Shown here one piece after another: positions 1 through 5,723 of a stretch of DNA of 7,256 bases. Source of the DNA: Akkermansiaceae bacterium (GTDB lineage Bacteria > Verrucomicrobiota > Verrucomicrobiia > Verrucomicrobiales > Akkermansiaceae); contig JARFPV010000582.1 in assembly GCA_029288115.1 (NCBI GenBank), positions 1-7,256 on the forward strand, written 5' to 3'. The notes under the pieces were generated by a model. It ran no database searches, was not told where the DNA came from, and saw nothing but the letters and a program-made list of their open reading frames with translations. Numbering within the stretch: position 1 is the stretch's first letter; each line of letters starts with the position of its first letter. Position numbers and translations under genes: made by a program.

Positions 1-1030
1 GGGACGTGGCGCCACAGATAATAAAGGCCAGATGCTCGCCCACATTCTGGGTGTGGAAGAAAGCCTGGAAAAGAACGGAGAGCTTCCTGTAAATCTCATC
101 CTCCTCTTCGAAGGAGAGGAAGAAATCGGCAGCCCAAACCTGGTCCCGTTTTTGGAACAACATAAGGACAAACTTCAGTGCGATGTCATCGCCGTTTCAG
201 ACACCGGCATGGTCGCCAAGGGTGTGCCTACACTCGGTTATGGACTGCGGGGCATCGCCTGCTGTGAAGTCACCGTGCGAGGCCCCAAAGGCGATCTCCA
301 CTCAGGCACCTACGGCGGCGTGGTCACTAATCCCGCCACCGCCGTGGCCAAGCTGGTGGCATCCCTGCACGGCCCCGACGGAAAAATTGCCATCGATGGA
401 TTCTATGACGACGTCCGCCCCCTCGAAGACTGGGAACGCGAAATGTGGGCGCAGGTCCCTGGTGTAAGCGACGACGACATTCTCAATGTCACCGGCTCCC
501 TCGCCCCCTTCGGCGAACCAGGATACAGCTCCGCAGAACGGCTCTGGGCACGGCCAACCGCCGAAGTCAACGGCATCGGCGGCGGTTACCAGGGAGAGGG
601 TTCCAAGACTGTCATCCCGGCAGAATCGATGGCAAAATTCTCGTTCCGTCTCGTGCCCGACCAGGACCCGGCCGACATCATGGAAAAGGTGCAGGCGCAT
701 TTTGAAAAACACACCCCAGAAGGCGTCACCGTAGAGGTCGAGGTGGGACACGACGGCAAACCGTTCTACGCCGACCCCAACTCAGCAAACGGCAAGGCGG
801 GGCAAGCTGCGCTCAAATCTGCCTTCGGCAAAGACCCCGTGCTCATCCGCGAAGGCGGCTCCATCCCCATCATTCAGGACATGAAGGAAATCCTCGGCGT
901 CGAGGCCCTCATGCTAGGTCTCGCCCTCCCTGACTGCCAAATCCACGCACCGAACGAAAACTTCTGGGTAGAGAACTTCGAAGCTGGAATCAGGCTGAAT
1001 CAAGCGCTGATAGAGGAATTAGCAAAATAG
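1..1030 (+). CDS. M20-family zinc metallopeptidase (CNDP/ArgE-like dipeptidase), 5'-truncated by window edge
   Basis: Hydrolyses dipeptides or acylated amino acids in the cytoplasm with a two-metal centre (family knowledge). The reading frame is open back to base 2, before the first ATG at 32, and encodes GRGATDNKGQM, the conserved M20 segment whose Asp (17-19) bridges the two metals. The gene therefore starts outside the window and about 100-130 N-terminal residues, including the first His ligand, are missing. Counting from the ATG at 32, EGEEEIGS (27-34) gives the catalytic Glu30 and metal ligand Glu31. SDTGM supplies Asp57, and CQIHAPNE near the C-terminus supplies the last His305. DLHSGTYGG (88-96) opens the lid/dimerisation domain, whose His90 normally reaches into the partner's active site. 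It ends with TAG. All ligands visible here are intact, so it is probably active. Exact substrate (carnosine-like dipeptide, succinyl-diaminopimelate or other) is not determinable; the CNDP-like motifs favour a dipeptidase. Confidence 0.93.
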   Translation, partial: GRGATDNKGQMLAHILGVEESLEKNGELPVNLILLFEGEEEIGSPNLVPFLEQHKDKLQCDVIAVSDTGMVAKGVPTLGYGLRGIACCEVTVRGPKGDLHSGTYGGVVTNPATAVAKLVASLHGPDGKIAIDGFYDDVRPLEDWEREMWAQVPGVSDDDILNVTGSLAPFGEPGYSSAERLWARPTAEVNGIGGGYQGEGSKTVIPAESMAKFSFRLVPDQDPADIMEKVQAHFEKHTPEGVTVEVEVGHDGKPFYADPNSANGKAGQAALKSAFGKDPVLIREGGSIPIIQDMKEILGVEALMLGLALPDCQIHAPNENFWVENFEAGIRLNQALIEELAK

Positions 1031-1052
1031 CACTGCCCGCTGATAGTCAACG

Positions 1053-1071
1053 ACATGCATTACGTGCATGT
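1053..1071. repeat. Perfect 7-bp inverted repeat downstream of the M20 gene
   Basis: ACATGCA, a 5-base loop (TTACG), then TGCATGT form a perfect hairpin 22 bases after the dipeptidase stop codon. There is no clear T-run after it on the + strand (GATGTGATTTACG follows), so it is only a possible terminator. It could equally be an operator for the downstream lipoprotein gene. Bases 1031-1207 show no other convincing element. Confidence 0.4.
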
Positions 1072-1207
1072 GATGTGATTTACGCTGGCAACGTCGCTTC
1101 GGGTAATATTTTCCACTCGACGTATATCTATGACGATTGGTAGGCTGCCCATCGTGCCATTATTAACGACTCATTCACCAAGAAAGAATGAGCAACCCCA
1201 CTGTGTT

Positions 1208-1636
1208 ATGTTTAAATTGAGCCTATTACTACTTTGCCTGGGAAGTCTGCCGTTGTGTTCCTGTGGCGACTACCATGCAGATGTATCTGTTTATCACCCA
1301 TATTCTCAGGTTTTACACCGCAAGGCCCTGACAAAGAAGCCCATGGTTGTCTACAAAATCGACCGCCAGATTAACGGATATAAGGACCGCCACTCATTGA
1401 GCAATGACGGTGCTGGGTTCCCCGTTGTTGCCCGACTGCGCACGGGCAGTCATGTTAGGTTTGACCGTGCAGTCAAGCGGGCAAGTGTAACTGGCCAGGG
1501 GACTGTTATGTTAGAGGGCACAGCGTATACTGGAGGCCTTACGTACCCGGTATCGTTTAATTCGGGACTAAGCTCTGAGAGTGCTTTCAAGAATAGGTTT
1601 AGTCGATGGTTCAAGTTAGCCCCTGATAACCACTAA
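1208..1636 (+). CDS. Small predicted lipoprotein, family not recognised
   Basis: I do not recognise the family. The ATG at 1208 was chosen over the upstream in-frame ATG at 1130 because it directly precedes a lipoprotein-type signal: MFK, then a leucine-rich hydrophobic stretch, ending in LPLCSC|GDY. From 1130 the protein would carry 26 polar residues before the signal. Lipid attachment is likely at the second Cys of LCSC (residue 20), or the first (residue 18). The mature part, about 123 residues, is rich in Tyr, Ser, Arg and Lys and has no other Cys, no coiled coil and no membrane segment; the glycine- and valine-rich C-terminal half suggests beta structure. No clear Shine-Dalgarno precedes the start. 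GC by sampled lines is near 50%, below the roughly 60% of the enzyme genes, as is common for fast-evolving or acquired surface genes. It converges on yaaA with 17 bp between stops. Confidence 0.62.
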   Translation: MFKLSLLLLCLGSLPLCSCGDYHADVSVYHPYSQVLHRKALTKKPMVVYKIDRQINGYKDRHSLSNDGAGFPVVARLRTGSHVRFDRAVKRASVTGQGTVMLEGTAYTGGLTYPVSFNSGLSSESAFKNRFSRWFKLAPDNH

Positions 1637-1653
1637 CAAAAAAGCTACACCCC

Positions 1654-2424
1654 CTAGCCCTCCTTCCGCGTAAACACCCAATTGGTGTCGTCGCTCAGCT
1701 CTTTATCGAACTTATACCCCCCACCCTTGAAGCGCTTCAGATCGGCCGGGCGTGATATTTTTTTCTGCACCGCCCAACCCGCCATCATGCCGCGGGCTTT
1801 TTTGGCGAAGAAGGAAATGATTTTGTACTTCCCGTTTTTCCAGTCCTTGAACACTGGTGTGATCACTGGAGCCTTGAGATCCTTCTGTTGGATGGCTGAA
1901 AAATACTCGTTGGACGCCAGATTAATGACCGCGTCCCCCTTCGCCTTGAGATCCTTGTTCAGGTTCTTGGTAAGTTCATCACCCCAGAACTGATACAGGT
2001 TCTAGCCGCGTGCCGTGCTCAGCTTGGTTCCCATCTCAAGCCGGTAGGCGAGCATCAGGTCGAGCGGGCGCAGGATACCGTAGAGCCCGGATAGGATACG
2101 GATCGATTTTTGCGCTTCGACAAAATCCTCCTTTTGCCAGCCCTCGACGGCAAGTCCTTGGTAGACGTCGCCTTTGAACGCCAGAATCGCTTGCCGGGCC
2201 TCAGGCTTCGAGTAGTCAGTGCGCCATTCGTCAAACCGCTCAGCATTCAATGCCGCCAGCTTACTGGAAATGCCCATGAGCTTTTCCAGCTGTGCAGGCT
2301 TCATCTTTTTCATCACCTCAGCCAACTCGGCGGAATCTTCGAGAAAACGAGGCATCGTGCCACGCAACGACGGCACTTCCGAGTCGTAGTCGAGCGTCTT
2401 GGCCGGTGACAAAAGGTAGAGCAT
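1654..2424 (-). pseudogene. yaaA: YaaA (DUF328/UPF0246) peroxide-stress protein, interrupted by an in-frame amber codon
   Basis: YaaA in E. coli limits intracellular free iron and protects DNA and proteins during peroxide stress (family knowledge). The start MLYLLSPAKTLDY is the family's signature N-terminus, and the frame runs 256 codons to a TAG at 1654-1656, close to the 258 residues of E. coli YaaA. At codon 141 (2002-2004, CTA on the + strand) there is a TAG stop between TKLSTARG and NLYQFWGDEL. Relatives have Lys here (RGK-NLYQFW), so one A-to-T change of AAG explains it. The frame is unchanged on both sides, and the downstream part keeps family motifs such as INLASNEYF and KIISFFAKKARG. 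Either this is a recent nonsense mutation, a sequencing error, or read-through occurs. The 140-residue product would lack the conserved C-terminal half. It lies 38 bp downstream of the cyclophilin gene and could share its transcript. Confidence 0.9.
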
Positions 2425-2433
2425 CTATATTGT

Positions 2434-2463
2434 GATCCGTGTGAAGTGATCGGCGATCCGTGT
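2434..2463. repeat. 9-bp direct repeat, 21 bp apart, in the yaaA leader
   Basis: GATCCGTGT occurs at 2434-2442 and again at 2455-2463 (ACACGGATC on the yaaA sense strand). The period is 21 bp, about two helical turns, and a related GTGATCGG lies between. The pair fills the 38-bp gap between the cyclophilin stop and the yaaA start, with the distal copy touching the cyclophilin stop codon. Same-face direct repeats just before a start codon are typical of protein binding sites, but I cannot name a regulator and chance is possible. Confidence 0.35.
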
Positions 2464-2960
2464 TACGGAGTCCACTCTTGGATGCGGTCAGCCTGAGCGG
2501 CGAACAGCGCGTCTGTGGAATCGTGGATTTCGATGGAATCGATGGTATCGCCACCTGCGATGGAATCGACGACGTCCTGCCCCTCAGTGACTTCACCAAA
2601 GACAGTGTGCATTCCGTCAAGGTGTGGAGTCGGCCCGTGGGTGATGAAAAACTGAGAACCGTTGGTATTCGGTCCGGCGTTTGCCATGGAAAGAATCCCC
2701 GCCTTGTCGTGCTTGAGGTGAGGTTTGCATTCGCACTCGAACTTGTAGCCGGGGCCACCTGACCCAGTACCGGTTGGGTCGCCACCTTGGATCATGAAGT
2801 TCGGGATCACGCGGTGGAAAACGAGGCCGTCATAGAACCCGCGGCTAGCGAGGTTCAGGAAGCTGGCGCAGGTCACTTGGGTGTCACCGGCAAACATACG
2901 GATCTTGATGTCTCCCTTGCCGGTCTTCATGGTAATGTTGATGTCTTGGATATCGCTCAT
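2463..2960 (-). CDS. Cyclophilin-type peptidyl-prolyl cis-trans isomerase, cytoplasmic
   Basis: Catalyses cis-trans isomerisation of X-Pro bonds to assist protein folding. The 165-residue protein is a complete single cyclophilin domain. [15 protein letters not shown] (48-62) contains the catalytic Arg50, Phe55 and Gln58. [20 protein letters not shown] (88-107) and [11 protein letters not shown] (114-124, with His118) are the other hallmark segments. The position of the cyclosporin-binding Trp of human CypA is His113, as in many bacterial cyclophilins, so weak cyclosporin binding is expected. No signal peptide is present, so it acts in the cytoplasm (PpiB-like rather than PpiA-like). ATG at 2960 is the only sensible start, and no Shine-Dalgarno is visible before it. 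It is divergent from the small secreted protein gene across 83 bp that must hold both promoters; no strong -35/-10 pair is evident there. A short hairpin (CGTGG/CCACG, 2963-2980) sits in its leader. Confidence 0.96.
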   Translation of the reverse strand: MSDIQDINITMKTGKGDIKIRMFAGDTQVTCASFLNLASRGFYDGLVFHRVIPNFMIQGGDPTGTGSGGPGYKFECECKPHLKHDKAGILSMANAGPNTNGSQFFITHGPTPHLDGMHTVFGEVTEGQDVVDSIAGGDTIDSIEIHDSTDALFAAQADRIQEWTP

Positions 2961-3043
2961 GTCGTGGGTAGAAAACCACGGATCGGGCGGATTGCACGGA
3001 TTTTTTTGCTGAATAAATCCACTCGGAGTAACGTCGCATCGCC

Positions 3044-3433
3044 ATGCGAATATTTACTCCCCTACCCACAGTCATTTTGCTGCTCGGATACTTCATTACA
3101 TCTGCTCACGCCCAACTCACCACCGAGCCGCCTTCAGAGAGAGATGCACTGGAAATCATCTCTGCCCACGAGCGTATCAAAGCGAGCCTCTACAAGGTCA
3201 TCCGCATCACGCCCGGACAACAACAGGACAAGGACGGCTTTATTGAAGGCAATGTGACGCGCGTCACCGTCTTCGCGCCCAGAAGCGCCGGTCGCCCGAC
3301 ACGAACCATCAAAAACTACCTACTCTATCATACCGACGAATATGGCTGGTTCATCGAATCAATCAAACAGGACACACGAGGTGTCTATCTGGAGATCAGC
3401 TCTCAGAAAAAGGGTCGGATATACGTGCGCTGA
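3044..3433 (+). CDS. Small secreted/periplasmic protein of unknown family
   Basis: I do not recognise the family. The 129-residue product starts with a classic Sec signal: basic MR, a hydrophobic core ([11 protein letters not shown]) and an AHA|Q cleavage site after residue 23. This leaves a soluble mature protein of about 106 residues. The mature part has no Cys, so it is neither a lipoprotein nor disulfide-bonded. It begins with an acidic helix-like stretch ([15 protein letters not shown], 31-45) and continues with alternating segments likely to be beta strands ([26 protein letters not shown]), ending in a basic tail. The signal peptide fixes the start at 3044. It is divergently transcribed from the cyclophilin gene and ends 158 bp before the cyclase gene, so it is probably monocistronic. 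Coding is supported by the signal peptide and by GC like its neighbours, not by homology. Confidence 0.65.
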   Translation: MRIFTPLPTVILLLGYFITSAHAQLTTEPPSERDALEIISAHERIKASLYKVIRITPGQQQDKDGFIEGNVTRVTVFAPRSAGRPTRTIKNYLLYHTDEYGWFIESIKQDTRGVYLEISSQKKGRIYVR

Positions 3434-3457
3434 GGACATGATATATCGCCTTGTCCT
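3433..3457. terminator. Possible hairpin terminator after the secreted protein gene
   Basis: AGGACA (3433-3438) pairs perfectly with TGTCCT (3452-3457) around a 13-base AT-rich loop, starting at the last base of the TGA stop. No T-run follows, so termination activity is doubtful. The rest of the 158-bp gap to the cyclase gene (3458-3591) shows no clear promoter or RNA gene. Confidence 0.25.
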
Positions 3458-3591
3458 GACAATATCGTGAGCTACCATACGGACGTGCTGGCACTTAACA
3501 CGGCACAATCACGCTTCACAGAGCAAGTGGACGCTGGGTAAATATCACCGATTTTACTAAGACGACCCGACCACACAACGTATCACCCACC

Positions 3592-4770
3592 ATGCAAGGC
3601 AAAGACTACGATATCCGCATCACCAGCAAGCACCGTGTGCGATTCACTCGGGACGCATTTGATCTGGATAATCGCATGCTGATCGATCTCCTGGAAACAA
3701 ACGGTCAGGCGAAGGTGCTTGCATTTATCGATCAGGGAGTCGCTGATGCCTTCCCTGGGCTCGAGGCTCAGGTCGAAGATTACATGGAGCGCATGCCTGG
3801 ATTCGCCTCACGCGGCACCATCACCTACAAAGGTGGTGAGGACTGCAAACGTGACGCGAACACCCTGCAAGCGGCATGGGACGCCATTGAAAAAGCAGGT
3901 ATCGACCGGCATTCCTACATCATCTGCATTGGCGGCGGTGCGTTCCTCGATGTCATCGGCCTTGCGGCAGCCACCGCGCACCGCGGGATCCGGCTGGTTC
4001 GCTTCCCCACCACAGCGTTGTCCCAAGACGACAGCGGTGTGGGAGTGAAAAACGGCATCAATGCCTACAATAAGAAAAACTTCCTCGGCACATTTGCGGT
4101 GCCCTACGCCGTGGTGAACGATTTCACATTCCTGCACGGCCAGCCTGAAATCGAGAGGCGCGCCGGACTTGTGGAGGCCGTCAAGGTCGCACTGGTCAAG
4201 GATGCTGGATTTTTCCACTGGATCGAGGACAATATCGAACAACTCAGCGCACTGCACCCACACACGCTGGAGGAAGCAGTCGAACGCTCCGCCCTGCTGC
4301 ACGCATCCCACATCGCCTACGGTGGTGACCCATTTGAAACAGGCAACAGCCGGCCACTGGACTTCGGACACTGGGCTGCGCACAAGATGGAGCAACTCAC
4401 CGACTTCGAACTGACCCACGCCGATGCTGTCGGTGTTGGCGTGGCCCTCGATAGCATTTACTCGTGGAAAACCGGCCGACTCGATGAGGCATCTGCGATG
4501 CGTATTCTCAGCGTGTTGAAGCAACTCAAGCTTCCCACTTGGCATGCCTCTCTGGAGATGATGGCCGATGATGGCACCCGGGCCGTTTACAAGGGGCTTG
4601 ATGAATTCCGCGAGCACCTCGGTGGTCAACTCACCGTGCTGCTACTCAAGGATCTTGGAAAAGGAGAAGACGTGCATTCAATGGACCGCGACCTTCTGGA
4701 CGAGTGTATCGATTGGTTAGCAATGCATGCAAATGGTAGGGTGGATTGGCCTCAATCCGCCGAAGCTTGA
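3592..4770 (+). CDS. 3-dehydroquinate synthase-like sugar phosphate cyclase (AroB superfamily, EboD-like)
   Basis: An NAD- and metal-dependent cyclase of the sugar phosphate cyclase superfamily, which includes AroB (DAHP to 3-dehydroquinate). The NAD-binding loop is IGGGAFLDVIGLAAA (113-127), where AroB normally has GDLAGF. SQDDSGVGVKNGIN (144-157) replaces AroB's VDSSVGGKTGIN, and KKNFLGTFAVPYAVVNDF (161-178) follows. Predicted metal ligands are Glu195 (AGLVEAVKVAL), His260 (LDFGHWAAHKME) and His276 (THADAVGVG), all present, so the enzyme should be active. The N-terminal HRVRFTRDAFDLDN (14-27) and the DDSGVGVKNGIN loop recall EboD proteins of the ebo cluster rather than housekeeping AroB. 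That assignment is from memory and is inference. At 392 residues it exceeds typical AroB (about 360). The last 11 residues (382-392) are encoded by the REP-like palindrome. No Shine-Dalgarno precedes ATG 3592. Automated annotation would probably say 3-dehydroquinate synthase. Confidence 0.88.
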   Translation: MQGKDYDIRITSKHRVRFTRDAFDLDNRMLIDLLETNGQAKVLAFIDQGVADAFPGLEAQVEDYMERMPGFASRGTITYKGGEDCKRDANTLQAAWDAIEKAGIDRHSYIICIGGGAFLDVIGLAAATAHRGIRLVRFPTTALSQDDSGVGVKNGINAYNKKNFLGTFAVPYAVVNDFTFLHGQPEIERRAGLVEAVKVALVKDAGFFHWIEDNIEQLSALHPHTLEEAVERSALLHASHIAYGGDPFETGNSRPLDFGHWAAHKMEQLTDFELTHADAVGVGVALDSIYSWKTGRLDEASAMRILSVLKQLKLPTWHASLEMMADDGTRAVYKGLDEFREHLGGQLTVLLLKDLGKGEDVHSMDRDLLDECIDWLAMHANGRVDWPQSAEA

Positions 4771-4814
4771 GGGCAGATACTACGTGCGGCGGATTGAGGC
4801 CAATCTGCCCTACC
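4735..4814. repeat. BIME-like palindrome: two inverted REP-like hairpins between convergent genes
   Basis: Two 28-base arms, 4735-4762 and 4787-4814, are inverted copies matching at 26 of 28 positions. The two differences would be adjacent G-U wobbles in RNA. They flank a 24-base spacer. Each arm is itself a hairpin: GTAG (4736-4739), then GGTGGATTG-GCCT-CAATCCGCC (4740-4761) with one wobble pair. On the - strand it is GTAG (4813-4810), then GGCAGATTG-GCCT-CAATCCGCC with one A-C mismatch. A GTAG tetranucleotide followed by an imperfect hairpin is the layout of REP elements mobilised by RAYT (TnpA-REP) transposases. The spacer also holds AGGGCAGAT (4770-4778), a partial copy of the head of the right unit. 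The element encodes the end of the cyclase and stops 3 bp from the rnhC stop codon, so it fills the convergent gap and may act as a bidirectional terminator or mRNA 3' stabiliser. Confidence 0.88.
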
Positions 4815-4817
4815 GCC

Positions 4818-5723
4818 TTAAACTTCCTTTGCCGTCTTGAAGTGCATCTTAGCCACCTTGGGCAGGATGTCATCGCCATGCTGAGCTACGAGCTCGCGCG
4901 CTGCGTCCAGCACATGGGGGCCGGCACCTAACGGGATTTTGACGCCGGACTTCTCGCTCGATTGTTCGATCCAATTGACAAATCGTTCACGGGCAAGAAT
5001 CGATGCTGCAGCGACAGCCACATCACTTTCGCCTTTGGTTCGTTGCTGGAGCTTCACCTGGACACCGTGTCGGGACAGCTCGCGTTCTAACACCTCTTTG
5101 CGAGCAAATTGGTCACTGAGAGCACGTGGGCAGGTCGGCACCTGGTGCGCAAGATTACTGATGACCTTGGCATGCCCCCAAGCGAGCAAGCGATTCAGGT
5201 TTTTGAACTTGGCATACATTTCATTGTATTTCTCGGGCCCAATGCTCACTACCTCGTGGGCGATGCCTGGTGTATCGCGAATGATTTTTGCCAGCTTGGC
5301 AATTTTTGCGCTACTGGTGATGCGCTTGCTATCCATCACGCCGGCATCGAGCAGAGCACGAGTTGACTTGGCATCGGTATAGGCACCAGCAATCACGAGT
5401 GGACCAAAAAAATCACCCTTACCACTTTCATCAATACCGAAGTGCGGTTCAAACATTTCCGGCTCGTTGACTTCCTCATATCCAAGCTTTGCTTCGCCGA
5501 GAATCATCGGCTCAAGGGTGAATCGCACAAAATCCTCGGTCTCCTTACCCTGGATAAGCACCTTCGGGCCCTTCTCATACACTGTCACGTTGAGCTTCCC
5601 CTTCTTGGCAGAAAAATGCGCGTAAGGTTTGGACTTAAATTCAAATCCACCTTCCTCGAGGATGGTGCGGATTTTTTTAACATCCGTCGATTTGATCGGC
5701 GCTGTGTAACTGGAAAGACTCAT
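4818..5723 (-). CDS. rnhC: Ribonuclease HIII
   Basis: Degrades the RNA strand of RNA-DNA hybrids (R-loops, primers) in the cytoplasm. The 301-residue length matches the family. Residues 1-85 form the N-terminal TBP-like substrate-binding domain special to HIII. The catalytic domain starts at FGIDESGKGDFFGPLV (95-110), with active-site Asp98 and Glu99. MDSKRI (130-135) and LSDQFARKEV (202-211, Asp204 the third acidic ligand) follow. GESDVAVAAASILARERF (231-248) probably supplies the fourth acidic residue. DESGKGDFFGP distinguishes HIII from HII (DEAGRGPLAGP). The ATG at 5723 overlaps the stop of the class IV aminotransferase gene (ATGA) and has a strong Shine-Dalgarno, so it is very likely translationally coupled. 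It is the last gene of its cluster, with the REP-like palindrome just past its TAA stop. HIII has an uneven distribution in bacteria and supports, without proving, a verrucomicrobial source. Confidence 0.96.
   Translation of the reverse strand: MSLSSYTAPIKSTDVKKIRTILEEGGFEFKSKPYAHFSAKKGKLNVTVYEKGPKVLIQGKETEDFVRFTLEPMILGEAKLGYEEVNEPEMFEPHFGIDESGKGDFFGPLVIAGAYTDAKSTRALLDAGVMDSKRITSSAKIAKLAKIIRDTPGIAHEVVSIGPEKYNEMYAKFKNLNRLLAWGHAKVISNLAHQVPTCPRALSDQFARKEVLERELSRHGVQVKLQQRTKGESDVAVAAASILARERFVNWIEQSSEKSGVKIPLGAGPHVLDAARELVAQHGDDILPKVAKMHFKTAKEV

Noticed and set aside
302..751. Open frame on the - strand inside the M20 gene (149 codons).
   Set aside because: Antisense shadow of a conserved peptidase with intact active-site motifs.
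1079..1109. TTTACG ... TAATAT as a possible sigma-70 promoter for the lipoprotein gene.
   Set aside because: Only 4 of 6 matches in each box with a 19-bp spacer; too weak to report.
1130..1207. N-terminal extension of the lipoprotein from the upstream ATG at 1130.
   Set aside because: It would place 26 polar residues before a normal signal peptide; the ATG at 1208 gives a textbook lipoprotein N-terminus.
2002..2004. Amber codon in yaaA as selenocysteine/pyrrolysine-type recoding.
   Set aside because: Relatives have an ordinary Lys at this site, TAG also serves as the normal terminal stop of this and other genes in the window, and no recoding structure is evident.
2787..3257. Open frame on the + strand across the cyclophilin 5' part and the secreted-protein gene.
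   Set aside because: It overlaps two better-supported genes, lacks any motif, and its first half is the complement of cyclophilin codons.
3489..3505. TGGCAC followed by GGCA, resembling a sigma-54 -24/-12 promoter before the cyclase gene.
   Set aside because: The GG to GC spacing is one base too long for the strict sigma-54 requirement and the TTGC element is not matched.
3808..4629. Long open frame on the - strand opposite the cyclase gene (273 codons).
   Set aside because: It is fully antisense to a gene with clear family motifs and metal ligands; its translation shows no recognisable domain and it arises from the codon bias of the real gene.
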